Under the pieces are notes generated by a model. The model worked only from the letters and a program-made list of their open reading frames with translations. It ran no database searches and had not been told where the DNA came from. Positions 1-5,189 of a DNA stretch of 5,189 nt are shown in pieces (position 1 is the stretch's first letter; every line of letters starts with the position of its first letter). Origin of the DNA: Chromatiales bacterium (GTDB lineage: Bacteria; Pseudomonadota; Gammaproteobacteria; UBA6429; Thiohalophilaceae); the NCBI GenBank assembly GCA_024641465.1, contig JAHEDB010000195.1, forward strand, positions 1-5,189, read 5' to 3'. Position numbers and translations under genes: made by a program.

Positions 1-427
1 CGATACCAAAATCGTTAGCCTGTTGCTCGATGCCGATGCCGACCTGCATGTACGTGATAAGGATGGTATGAGCGCCATGATGCTGGCGGCCTGTAAGGGG
101 CATCACGAGGTTGTGCAATTGCTGCTGGCCCGCGGCGCCAATGTCCATGCCGTGAATAATGATGCAGAGACATCATTGTTCTGTGCCGCCGCCGGAGGGC
201 ACACTGCACTTATGGCACTCTTGCTCAAGCATGGCGCAGACATTAATCAGCGTGACAAGGATGGGGAAACGGCACTGTTTGCCGCCACCGTCAGCCGGCA
301 GGCCAATGCGGTGCGGTTTTTACTGCAACGCGGGGCAGACCGCGCGATTACTGACAGTAACGGTAAAACCGCGCATGACATTGCCGAGAAAAACCGCTTT
401 CACGACATTGCAAAACTGCTCGACTGA
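1..427 (+). CDS. Ankyrin-repeat protein, C-terminal part (5' end outside window)
   Basis: The reading frame is open from base 2 to the TGA at 425-427 and gives 141 residues. Repeat units of about 33 residues are visible: the end of one repeat (about residues 1-19), three full repeats (about 20-52, 53-85 and 86-118) and a shorter C-terminal cap (about 119-141). Each shows ankyrin hallmarks, such as a DG-x-(S/T)-A turn, an LLL(A/K)(R/H)GA helix end and AD/AN-type loops. Ankyrin arrays bind proteins and have no catalytic activity of their own, so the partner cannot be read from this fragment. The TTG at 23 falls inside a repeat and is not a credible start; the true start and any signal peptide lie upstream. 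The gene ends 58 bases before fccA on the same strand, so co-transcription is possible. The family assignment is secure; the role is unknown. Confidence 0.9.
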   Translation, partial: DTKIVSLLLDADADLHVRDKDGMSAMMLAACKGHHEVVQLLLARGANVHAVNNDAETSLFCAAAGGHTALMALLLKHGADINQRDKDGETALFAATVSRQANAVRFLLQRGADRAITDSNGKTAHDIAEKNRFHDIAKLLD

Positions 428-474
428 ATAACGAATCAATGCAACACAAATCATTATCACCGTATCGAAGCGGT

Positions 475-482
475 AAGGAGGA
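475..482 (+). promoter_or_regulatory. Ribosome binding site of fccA
   Basis: The purine-rich AAGGAGGA ends three bases before the ATG at 486 and is a near-perfect Shine-Dalgarno match. It supports that start, and the resulting N-terminus reads as a proper signal peptide. I saw no convincing promoter in the 58-base gap after the ankyrin gene, so transcription probably comes from further upstream. Confidence 0.8.
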
Positions 483-485
483 AAC

Positions 486-1082
486 ATGAACGACAAGTAT
501 TTTATCCGGTATCTGCTGGTGATATGTAGCCTTGTGTTTAGCAGCACTGCCCCGGCGGCCACACCCAGCGCCGCCATGCTGGCCAACACCTGCGCCGGTT
601 GCCATGGCACCAATGGCTCCAGTGTCGGCCCCGCCAGCCCGACCATCGCCGGTATCTCTCGTGACTATTTTATCGAAACCATGGAGGCCTACCAAAAAGG
701 TGAACGCCCCTCCACCATCATGGCGCGCATCGCCAAGGGCTATACGAACGAAGAGATCAAGCTGATGGCCGACTTTTTTTCCAAACAAAAATTCATCCGC
801 ATGACCCAAAAGTATGATGCCCAAAAGGCCGACACAGGCAAGAAGCTGCACAAGAAGTATTGTGAAAAATGTCATGAGAAAGGCGGTCGTTCGCCCAAGG
901 ATGACGCCGGGATCCTGGCTGGCCAGTGGGAACCCTATCTGCGCTTTAGCATGCTCGACTTCACCAGCGGTGATCGCTCGATGGAGAAGAAAATGAAGAA
1001 GAAGATGGAAGAGTTGAATAAAACGCATGGTGACAAGGGTGTCGATGCCCTGATTCACTACTACGCCAGTCAAAGTAAATAG
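486..1082 (+). CDS. fccA: Flavocytochrome c sulfide dehydrogenase, dihaem cytochrome subunit
   Basis: This is the electron-accepting subunit of periplasmic sulfide dehydrogenase. It takes electrons from the FAD of FccB and passes them to soluble c-type cytochromes. The protein has 198 residues. It begins with a Sec signal peptide (hydrophobic stretch about residues 9-20, likely cleavage near the APAA at 22-25). Two class I cytochrome c domains follow, with CxxCH haem sites CAGCH at 36-40 and CEKCH at 126-130. Met79, before AKGYT, is a good axial ligand for haem 1. Met166, Met170 and Met174 are candidates for haem 2. Length and dihaem layout fit FccA, although cytochrome c4 has a similar build. 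The call rests mainly on fccB starting 14 bases downstream. Residues 164-185 are unusually rich in Lys and Met, which adds positive charge near the second haem domain. Confidence 0.9.
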   Translation: MNDKYFIRYLLVICSLVFSSTAPAATPSAAMLANTCAGCHGTNGSSVGPASPTIAGISRDYFIETMEAYQKGERPSTIMARIAKGYTNEEIKLMADFFSKQKFIRMTQKYDAQKADTGKKLHKKYCEKCHEKGGRSPKDDAGILAGQWEPYLRFSMLDFTSGDRSMEKKMKKKMEELNKTHGDKGVDALIHYYASQSK

Positions 1083-1089
1083 AGGAGGT
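1083..1089 (+). promoter_or_regulatory. Ribosome binding site of fccB
   Basis: AGGAGGT directly follows the fccA stop codon and lies 7 bases before the ATG at 1097. This spacing favours 1097 over the second in-frame ATG at 1106. Either start would keep the twin-arginine motif. The short gap to fccA implies a shared mRNA. Confidence 0.8.
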
Positions 1090-1096
1090 AACAGCC

Positions 1097-2386
1097 ATGT
1101 CCAACATGAACCGTAGAGATTTTCTCACCCTCACCGGTGGGGCGGTTGCCGTTTCGGCGCTGGGCTTCCCCATGCTCAGCTTCGGCGCCGGCAAGCGTGT
1201 GGTGATCGTCGGCGGAGGCATCGGTGGTGCCACTGCCGCCAAATATATCCGGATGGCCGACGCCTCCATTGATGTCACCCTGGTCGAGGCCAATCCCGAT
1301 TATTACACCTGTTTTCTCAGCAATGAGATCCTCGGCGGTAATCGTGAGATCGACTCCATCCGCTTTGGTTACGGCGGCCTGCAGAAGCACGGTGTGAAGG
1401 TCATTCACGATACCGTCACCGGCATCGACCCTGTCGCCAAAAAGGTCAGCACCCAGGGCGGTCAAAGCCTGGCCTATGACGCCTGTATCGTCTCGCCCGG
1501 CATCAGTTTCGATTGGGATGCCATCAAGGGTTACAATGCCAAGGTGGCCGAAACCATTCCGCACGCCTGGAAGGCGGGACCGCAGACCACGCTGCTCAGG
1601 AACCAGATCCGGGCGATGAAGGATGGTGGTACGGTGGTGATCGTGGCCCCACCCAATCCGTTCCGCTGTCCCCCGGGGCCGTATGAACGGGCCAGTCAGA
1701 TCGCCTGGTATCTGAAAAACCATAAACCAAAATCCAAGGTCATCATCCTGGATAACAAGAAGACCTTTTCCAAGATGAAGCTGTTCACCGCCGGTTGGCA
1801 GCGGCATTATGGCTTCAATACCAATAACAGCATGATCGAATGGATCAGCGGCGATGCCGGTGGCAAGGTCACGGCCATCGATGCCAGCAAACGCATCGCC
1901 ATTGCCGATGTGGATTTCAAGGCCGATGTGCTGAATGTGATCCCACCGCAAAAGGCCGGCACGATTGCCATTACCGCCGGACTGGTAAATGACAAGGGCT
2001 GGTGCCCGGTGGTACCGAAGACCTTTGAATCCACCATGCACAAGGGCGTCTATATAATTGGTGACGCCGCCGTGGCCGATCCCCTGCCCAAATCCGGTTA
2101 TGCCGCCAACTCCGAGGCCAAGGTCTGCGCCGCCGCCGTGGTGGCCCGCCTCAATGGCAAGGAAGATCCGGTACCGTCGTACGTCAATACCTGTTACAGC
2201 CTGATCACACCGGATGACGGCATTTCAGTCGCGATGGTATATCGACTCGATGAGGCAGGTAAGATCATCGCGGTCAAGGGGTCTGGTGGATTGACTCCCG
2301 ACAATGCCAGTGATGCCATGCGCAAACGGGAAGTCGCCTATGCCCATTCGTGGTTTAATAACATCACCCACGATACCTTCAAGTAG
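1097..2386 (+). CDS. fccB: Flavocytochrome c sulfide dehydrogenase, flavoprotein subunit
   Basis: This is the catalytic subunit of periplasmic sulfide:cytochrome c oxidoreductase, which oxidises sulfide to sulfur or polysulfide at FAD. The 429-residue length is normal for the family. A Tat signal is clear: NRRDFL at 5-10, a hydrophobic stretch and probable cleavage near residue 30. The FAD-binding Rossmann motif VGGGIGG is at 38-44. Cys72 in YYTCFLSNE matches the cysteine that binds FAD covalently (Cys42 of the mature Allochromatium enzyme). Cys191 in FRCPPGP and Cys366 in NTCYS match the redox-active disulfide pair (Cys161 and Cys337 there). The second FAD motif, YIIGDAA, is at 319-325. The C-terminal segment ending in SWFNNITHDTF is typical of the FCSD C-terminal domain. 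All residues expected for activity are present. Type-VI-like SQR was considered, but the Tat signal, the covalent-FAD cysteine and the adjacent dihaem gene argue for FccB. Confidence 0.97.
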   Translation: MSNMNRRDFLTLTGGAVAVSALGFPMLSFGAGKRVVIVGGGIGGATAAKYIRMADASIDVTLVEANPDYYTCFLSNEILGGNREIDSIRFGYGGLQKHGVKVIHDTVTGIDPVAKKVSTQGGQSLAYDACIVSPGISFDWDAIKGYNAKVAETIPHAWKAGPQTTLLRNQIRAMKDGGTVVIVAPPNPFRCPPGPYERASQIAWYLKNHKPKSKVIILDNKKTFSKMKLFTAGWQRHYGFNTNNSMIEWISGDAGGKVTAIDASKRIAIADVDFKADVLNVIPPQKAGTIAITAGLVNDKGWCPVVPKTFESTMHKGVYIIGDAAVADPLPKSGYAANSEAKVCAAAVVARLNGKEDPVPSYVNTCYSLITPDDGISVAMVYRLDEAGKIIAVKGSGGLTPDNASDAMRKREVAYAHSWFNNITHDTFK

Positions 2387-2412
2387 GCGTAGCAGAAGTC
2401 CTAAAGTACAAT

Positions 2413-2447
2413 CGGCCCATCAGGCGATCTCCCCGTCTGATGGGCCG
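2413..2447. terminator. Hairpin between convergent operons, probable bidirectional terminator
   Basis: An 11-base perfect inverted repeat, CGGCCCATCAG / CTGATGGGCCG, extends inward by a G-U, a C-G and a G-C pair to a 14-pair stem with a 7-base loop. It lies 26 bases after the fccB stop and 23 bases after the mtnC stop on the other strand. The trailing T tracts are weak on both sides (GTGGTTT on plus; ATTGTACTTT on minus), so efficiency cannot be judged. The position between two converging transcripts makes a shared terminator the simplest reading. Confidence 0.8.
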
Positions 2448-2470
2448 GTGGTTTAGCTAAGCCTGGGTTG

Positions 2471-3148
2471 TTATTGAAGTTTGAGCTGGGCGAAGTCTCT
2501 GACCTGTGGGTGAGCGGCCGTAGCATCCGGCTCGCTATCGCGCACCAGCCAGTTGGTGTGCATACCGGTGGCCCTTGCTGCATCCAGCTCTTCTTTAATA
2601 TCCGACAGGAATAATATCTCTGCGGCAGGCAAACCAATCTCTTTGATGATGGTCTGGTACGCAGCGGCTTCCCGTTTGTTGCCAATACGAGTATCAAAGT
2701 AACCGCTGAATAGCGGTGTCAGATCACCCGCATCGCTGTGGCCGAATAATAGTTGTTGCGCCTTCACTGAACCGGAGGAAAAAACATACAGGCGAATGCC
2801 CTGCGCCTGCCATTTTTTTAAATATTCAACCGCATCGTGATACATATGGCCGGTAAAATCACCATTCTTATATCCCGCCTCCCAGATCATCCCTTGCAGG
2901 GCCTTTAAGGGGGTGATCTTTTTATCTTCGGCAATCCATCGCAACAACTGCTCGATGACGCCATCGAGCGAGAGGGCCGCGCCTGCCTCAGCCCGCACGG
3001 CATCGAGATGCGATGCCACCGCCGGGTCTTCTGCATGACTCTGAACAAACTCCGCCAGATGCTCCCTGGCGTAGGGAAACAGGACCTCGTGGACAAAGGA
3101 GATCGACGAGGTGGTACCCTCGATATCGGTGACAATGGCGCGGATCAT
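2471..3148 (-). CDS. mtnC: Enolase-phosphatase E1 (acireductone synthase)
   Basis: This cytoplasmic bifunctional enzyme of the methionine salvage pathway enolises 2,3-diketo-5-methylthiopentyl-1-phosphate. It then removes the phosphate to give the acireductone used by MtnD (EC 3.1.3.77). The 225-residue protein is a HAD-superfamily phosphatase of normal length. Motif I is the E1-specific TDIEGTT at 7-13 (nucleophile Asp8, with Glu10 where most HAD enzymes have Asp). Motif II is SSGS at 124-127, motif III is probably Lys158 in GNKRE, and motif IV is the acidic SDIKEE at 182-187 (Asp183). A helical cap lies between motifs I and II. The ATG overlaps the mtnD stop in the sequence ATGA. There is no strong Shine-Dalgarno, so translation is probably coupled to mtnD. 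It is the last gene of the operon. Confidence 0.96.
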   Translation of the reverse strand: MIRAIVTDIEGTTSSISFVHEVLFPYAREHLAEFVQSHAEDPAVASHLDAVRAEAGAALSLDGVIEQLLRWIAEDKKITPLKALQGMIWEAGYKNGDFTGHMYHDAVEYLKKWQAQGIRLYVFSSGSVKAQQLLFGHSDAGDLTPLFSGYFDTRIGNKREAAAYQTIIKEIGLPAAEILFLSDIKEELDAARATGMHTNWLVRDSEPDATAAHPQVRDFAQLKLQ

Positions 3149-3705
3149 GCCAGTTCGGCCACCACGTCATCAAATGCCGGGAAACGTGTCGCGATATCGC
3201 TGCCGGTGAAGTTGCCTTCCCAACCGTTCGGCGTGGTGAAAAAACGGATACACTTGAAGGCGGGGTTCTCACCCATGTCAAACCAGTGGGTGGTGTTGGC
3301 CGGGACGCTGATCAGGTCCCCCTTCTCACACAACACCATGTAAACCTTGTCGGCCAGATGCAGATAGAACAGGCCGCTGCCATCGACAAAAAACCTCACC
3401 TCAAAATCAGCGTGGGTGTGCTCGGCGAGAAACTTTTTGCGGAAGGCCGCCTTGTCGGGGTGATTGGGTTGCAGGCTCACCACGTCGACCGAGGTGAAGC
3501 TGTATTTTTTGTTTAATACGTCGATGGAATCCTGGTAGGCGGCCGTCACCTCGTCCTGGCCGGCATCACTGCTCAGGCTCTTGTTGGCCTGCCAACACTC
3601 AAACTGCACACCCTGTTTGGCCAGGCGCCCGGCGATGGTCGGGTGGTCGGTGATGGTTTCAAGAATCTCGGGGTTATCGTCCTGACAGATCATTAATGCG
3701 CTCAT
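3145..3705 (-). CDS. mtnD: Acireductone dioxygenase
   Basis: This cupin metalloenzyme acts on the acireductone made by MtnC. With Fe(II) it yields 4-methylthio-2-oxobutanoate (the methionine precursor) and formate. With Ni(II), known family members instead give 3-methylthiopropionate, formate and CO. The protein has 186 residues, close to the usual bacterial length. The metal ligands are visible as HTHADFE at 96-102 (His96, His98, Glu102) and His140 in NTTHWFD, matching the numbering remembered for the Klebsiella enzyme. Downstream cupin segments FKCIRFF and GWEGNFTG are also family-typical. The metal used cannot be told from sequence. The start overlaps the mtnB stop (ATGA) and the end overlaps the mtnC start (ATGA). 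Lying between MtnB and MtnC fits consecutive pathway steps. Confidence 0.96.
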   Translation of the reverse strand: MSALMICQDDNPEILETITDHPTIAGRLAKQGVQFECWQANKSLSSDAGQDEVTAAYQDSIDVLNKKYSFTSVDVVSLQPNHPDKAAFRKKFLAEHTHADFEVRFFVDGSGLFYLHLADKVYMVLCEKGDLISVPANTTHWFDMGENPAFKCIRFFTTPNGWEGNFTGSDIATRFPAFDDVVAELA

Positions 3706-4328
3706 GGTTTTGCGACTCCTCTCATCCTCAGTTCACATTCAAATAAAAATTCGAAGGCCTCGACGTGTCGCAGGGCATCATCGACCGTCTCACCCCAGGT
3801 ATAAAAACCGTGGCCGTTGATCAGATAACCGTGTATCGGTCCTTCGCTTTGCACATATTCATCGACCTTCGCCGCCAGACGCTCGATATTCTGGTCATTG
3901 GCAAACACCGGCACCGTCACCGTACAACTGTGGCTGTCATTGCCGGGAAATGCCTTGAGCAATTCATAGTCCTGCAAAATCAGATATTCACCGGCCAGCC
4001 GCGACAGCAGAGTGGCATTCACCGAGTGGGGGTGCAGGATGGCCCGGGCGGAGGGAAAGCGGTTATAGATCTGGATATGCAGGCCGGTCTCGGCCGAGGA
4101 GCGGCGCCCGTCGAGTGAGCGGCCGGTGGCATCGACCCGCATGATATCGTCCTTCGTCATCCGGCCCTTGTGTCGACCGGAGACGGTGATGGCGATCTCA
4201 CCATTGGTCAGGCGGGCGGAAAAATTGCCACTGGTGGCCGGCACCATGCCCTGGGCATACAGGCTCTGGCCGGCGGCAATCAGCTCGGTCGAGCGGCTGG
4301 TAAATTCATTATCATTCTGATCCGGCAT
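3702..4328 (-). CDS. mtnB: Methylthioribulose-1-phosphate dehydratase
   Basis: This enzyme dehydrates 5-methylthioribulose-1-phosphate to 2,3-diketo-5-methylthiopentyl-1-phosphate, the substrate of MtnC (EC 4.2.1.109). It is a cytoplasmic zinc enzyme of the class II aldolase/adducin fold, and its 208 residues are normal for bacterial MtnB. Visible signatures are ATSGNFSARL at 31-40, TVSGRHKG at 48-55 (phosphate-binding region) and SSAET at 78-82, with Glu80 the probable acid/base. Zinc-ligand histidines are in LHPHS (His99, His101) and NGHGFYTWG (His173). The last motif, the SGRHKG segment and the mtnDC neighbours separate it from fuculose-phosphate aldolase and AraD relatives. The ATG at 4328 has only a weak G-rich sequence upstream (GGGGG in CTGGGGGCC), so a slightly different start is possible. 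It is the first gene of the mtnBDC operon. Confidence 0.95.
   Translation of the reverse strand: MPDQNDNEFTSRSTELIAAGQSLYAQGMVPATSGNFSARLTNGEIAITVSGRHKGRMTKDDIMRVDATGRSLDGRRSSAETGLHIQIYNRFPSARAILHPHSVNATLLSRLAGEYLILQDYELLKAFPGNDSHSCTVTVPVFANDQNIERLAAKVDEYVQSEGPIHGYLINGHGFYTWGETVDDALRHVEAFEFLFECELRMRGVAKP
3715..3722 (-). promoter_or_regulatory. Ribosome binding site of mtnD inside mtnB
   Basis: Read on the minus strand, AGAGGAGT lies within the last codons of mtnB, about 10 bases from its AGGAG core to the mtnD ATG. It supports the overlapping ATGA start. mtnD can therefore recruit ribosomes itself as well as through coupling, unlike mtnC, which has only a weak GGTGG upstream. Confidence 0.65.
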
Positions 4329-4356
4329 AACGGCCCCCAGGGGAAAAAGTCACCGT

Positions 4357-4385
4357 ATCCTATCAGCTTGTCGGTATGAGGTTAA
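4357..4385 (-). promoter_or_regulatory. Putative sigma-70 promoter of mtnBDC
   Basis: On the minus strand, TTAACC (4385-4380) and TAGGAT (4362-4357) are separated by exactly 17 bases. Each matches four of six consensus positions of the -35 and -10 boxes. The -10 box ends about 28 bases before the mtnB ATG, leaving a short leader. This is a pattern match only; read-through from the cyclase gene is an alternative. Confidence 0.5.
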
Positions 4386-4405
4386 GCCTTGCCAGGCGTT
4401 GTTCA

Positions 4406-4420
4406 GTGCAACTTTTGCAC
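4406..4420. repeat. Perfect inverted repeat GTGCAA-N3-TTGCAC
   Basis: GTGCAA at 4406-4411 and TTGCAC at 4415-4420 form a perfect 6-base dyad around a 3-base centre. It lies 20 bases upstream of the putative -35 box of mtnBDC. The symmetry and location would suit a dimeric regulator bound at an activator position. It could equally be a small RNA hairpin at the end of the cyclase transcript. It does not resemble the MetJ box (AGACGTCT). I do not recognise a regulator for it. Confidence 0.5.
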
Positions 4421-4427
4421 GCTTATC

Positions 4428-4448
4428 GCCTGTCTCCAGCCGACAGGC
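4428..4448 (-). terminator. Small hairpin after the diguanylate cyclase gene
   Basis: GCCTGTC and GACAGGC pair over 7 bases around a 7-base loop, 43 bases past the cyclase stop codon. No T run follows on the minus strand, so an intrinsic terminator is doubtful. It could be a weak or Rho-assisted 3' end that separates the cyclase from mtnBDC. A further 5-base GGCCC/GGGCC pairing lies nearby at 4457-4474. Confidence 0.35.
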
Positions 4449-4490
4449 CTTGCTCCGGCCCAGGTGGCAGGGCCAGTGGGAAGGGTATTG

Positions 4491-5189
4491 CTACTGATGC
4501 TTGATATAGACTGGTATCACTTCACCGATATAGGAATCATAACTCCAGATGCGGTTTTTACCGAGGGCCTTGGCGTTGTAACAGGCGACATCCGCAGCTT
4601 GCAGGACATCAATGGGGCGGCCACTCATGATATTGATCGACACCATACCGATACTGACTCCGACCCGATGGCTGGCGCCCCGCCAGTCAAACTTGAAGGC
4701 ATTGACCTTGCGCCGGATGTTTTCTGCGATATCGCGTCCCTGTTGAACATCGCAACTGTTGAGTAGTACGCCGAATTCATCCCCGCCGAGACGGGCAATG
4801 ACATCACTGCGACGAACGCAGGTCTCCATTTCGGCAGCAATCCTCTGTAATAATGCATCGCCGGCCGAATGGCCGCTTATGTCATTGACGGTTTTGAATT
4901 CATCCAGGTCCAGATACAAAAGGATATGTTCATTGTCGTAGCGAGTGGCGTTATCAACAAATTCCTGCAGATGTGTTTCAAACTCCAGCCGGTTAGCCAG
5001 TCCGGTGAGGGGATCATGCCTGACCTGCCAGGATAATTGCCGCTCAATCGTGCGCGCGTGGGTCATGTCACGAAACACGACCACCTTGCCGATTAATCTG
5101 TTCTGCTTGCTGAATATCGGCGAGGTATTGTTCTCAATAATATATTCCAGCCCATTGTGCGTTTTCAGCACGCTGAATCGTTGCATACC
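4491..5189 (-). CDS. PAS-GGDEF diguanylate cyclase, C-terminal part (start outside window)
   Basis: This enzyme condenses two GTP to c-di-GMP, a second messenger for biofilm and motility choices. The frame is open to the right edge (GGT precedes the ATG at 5186), so the start is probably beyond it. Counting from that ATG, residues about 1-45 are the end of a PAS sensor domain (GKVVVFRDMT, then a linker helix). The GGDEF domain begins at HDPLTGLANR (57-66). Substrate and metal residues appear in LYLDLDEFK (90-98), and the active-site GGDEF is intact at 134-138. The inhibitory I-site RRSD (125-128) sits exactly five residues before it, predicting product feedback. The domain ends with ADVACYNAKALGKNRIWSYD-like residues, and the TAG follows 24 residues after KNRI. 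No EAL phosphodiesterase domain follows. The cue sensed by the PAS part is unknown. Confidence 0.93.
   Translation of the reverse strand, partial: GMQRFSVLKTHNGLEYIIENNTSPIFSKQNRLIGKVVVFRDMTHARTIERQLSWQVRHDPLTGLANRLEFETHLQEFVDNATRYDNEHILLYLDLDEFKTVNDISGHSAGDALLQRIAAEMETCVRRSDVIARLGGDEFGVLLNSCDVQQGRDIAENIRRKVNAFKFDWRGASHRVGVSIGMVSINIMSGRPIDVLQAADVACYNAKALGKNRIWSYDSYIGEVIPVYIKHQ

Noticed and set aside
23..427. TTG at 23 as the real start of the ankyrin gene
   Set aside because: The frame stays open to the window edge, and the residues before the TTG continue an ankyrin helix. The gene simply begins outside the window.
403..436. TTGCAA at the end of the ankyrin gene as the -35 box of an fccA promoter
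   Set aside because: No acceptable -10 hexamer lies 16-18 bases downstream, so the match is probably chance.
774..780. Run of seven T in fccA as a slippage or frameshift site
   Set aside because: The frame continues normally through Phe-Phe-Ser into the second haem domain, and no alternative product is evident.
348..1073. A 241-codon open frame on the minus strand opposite fccA
   Set aside because: It overlaps a secure dihaem cytochrome gene and the end of the ankyrin gene. No recognisable domain or ribosome binding site supports it.
1070..2041. A 323-codon open frame on the minus strand opposite fccB
   Set aside because: It lies wholly against a gene with clear family motifs. Its translation is Gly/Asp/His-rich low-complexity sequence without domains, and it is explained by the codon bias of fccB.
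4389..4766. A 125-codon open frame on the plus strand opposite the cyclase gene
   Set aside because: Most of it mirrors the GGDEF gene, and its translation has no recognisable domain. The intergenic part is better read as regulatory sequence.

Overview
The window looks like a chromosomal segment of a sulfur-oxidising gammaproteobacterium. The best evidence is a complete flavocytochrome c sulfide dehydrogenase pair (fccA-fccB) close in sequence to the purple-sulfur-bacterial type. A gammaproteobacterial-style methionine salvage set and a c-di-GMP signalling gene accompany it. The taxon is an inference from gene content and remembered family sequences; no search was run.

Layout. The plus strand carries the tail of an ankyrin-repeat gene (1-427, 5' end outside the window), then fccA (486-1082) and fccB (1097-2386). 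The spacing is 58 and 14 bases, consistent with one transcript. A strong hairpin at 2413-2447 closes this block. The minus strand carries, in transcription order, a PAS-GGDEF diguanylate cyclase whose start lies beyond the right edge (5189-4491), a 162-base gap, and a tight operon mtnB (4328-3702), mtnD (3705-3145) and mtnC (3148-2471). The mtn genes are joined by two ATGA stop/start overlaps. The two blocks converge on the shared hairpin. The 162-base gap holds a plausible sigma-70 promoter for mtnBDC, a perfect 15-base inverted repeat and a second small hairpin.

How the genes work together. FccB (Tat-exported flavoprotein with covalent FAD) and FccA (Sec-exported dihaem cytochrome) form a periplasmic complex that oxidises sulfide and passes electrons to c-type cytochromes. 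MtnB, MtnC and MtnD catalyse three successive steps of the methionine salvage pathway, from methylthioribulose-1-phosphate to the keto-acid precursor of methionine. Genes for the earlier steps (mtnN/mtnP, mtnK, mtnA) and the final transamination are not in the window. The diguanylate cyclase makes c-di-GMP and is probably not functionally tied to its neighbours.

I found no tRNA, rRNA, CRISPR array, insertion sequence or clearly undescribed system. The least explained items are the ankyrin gene next to fccAB and the inverted repeat upstream of mtnB.
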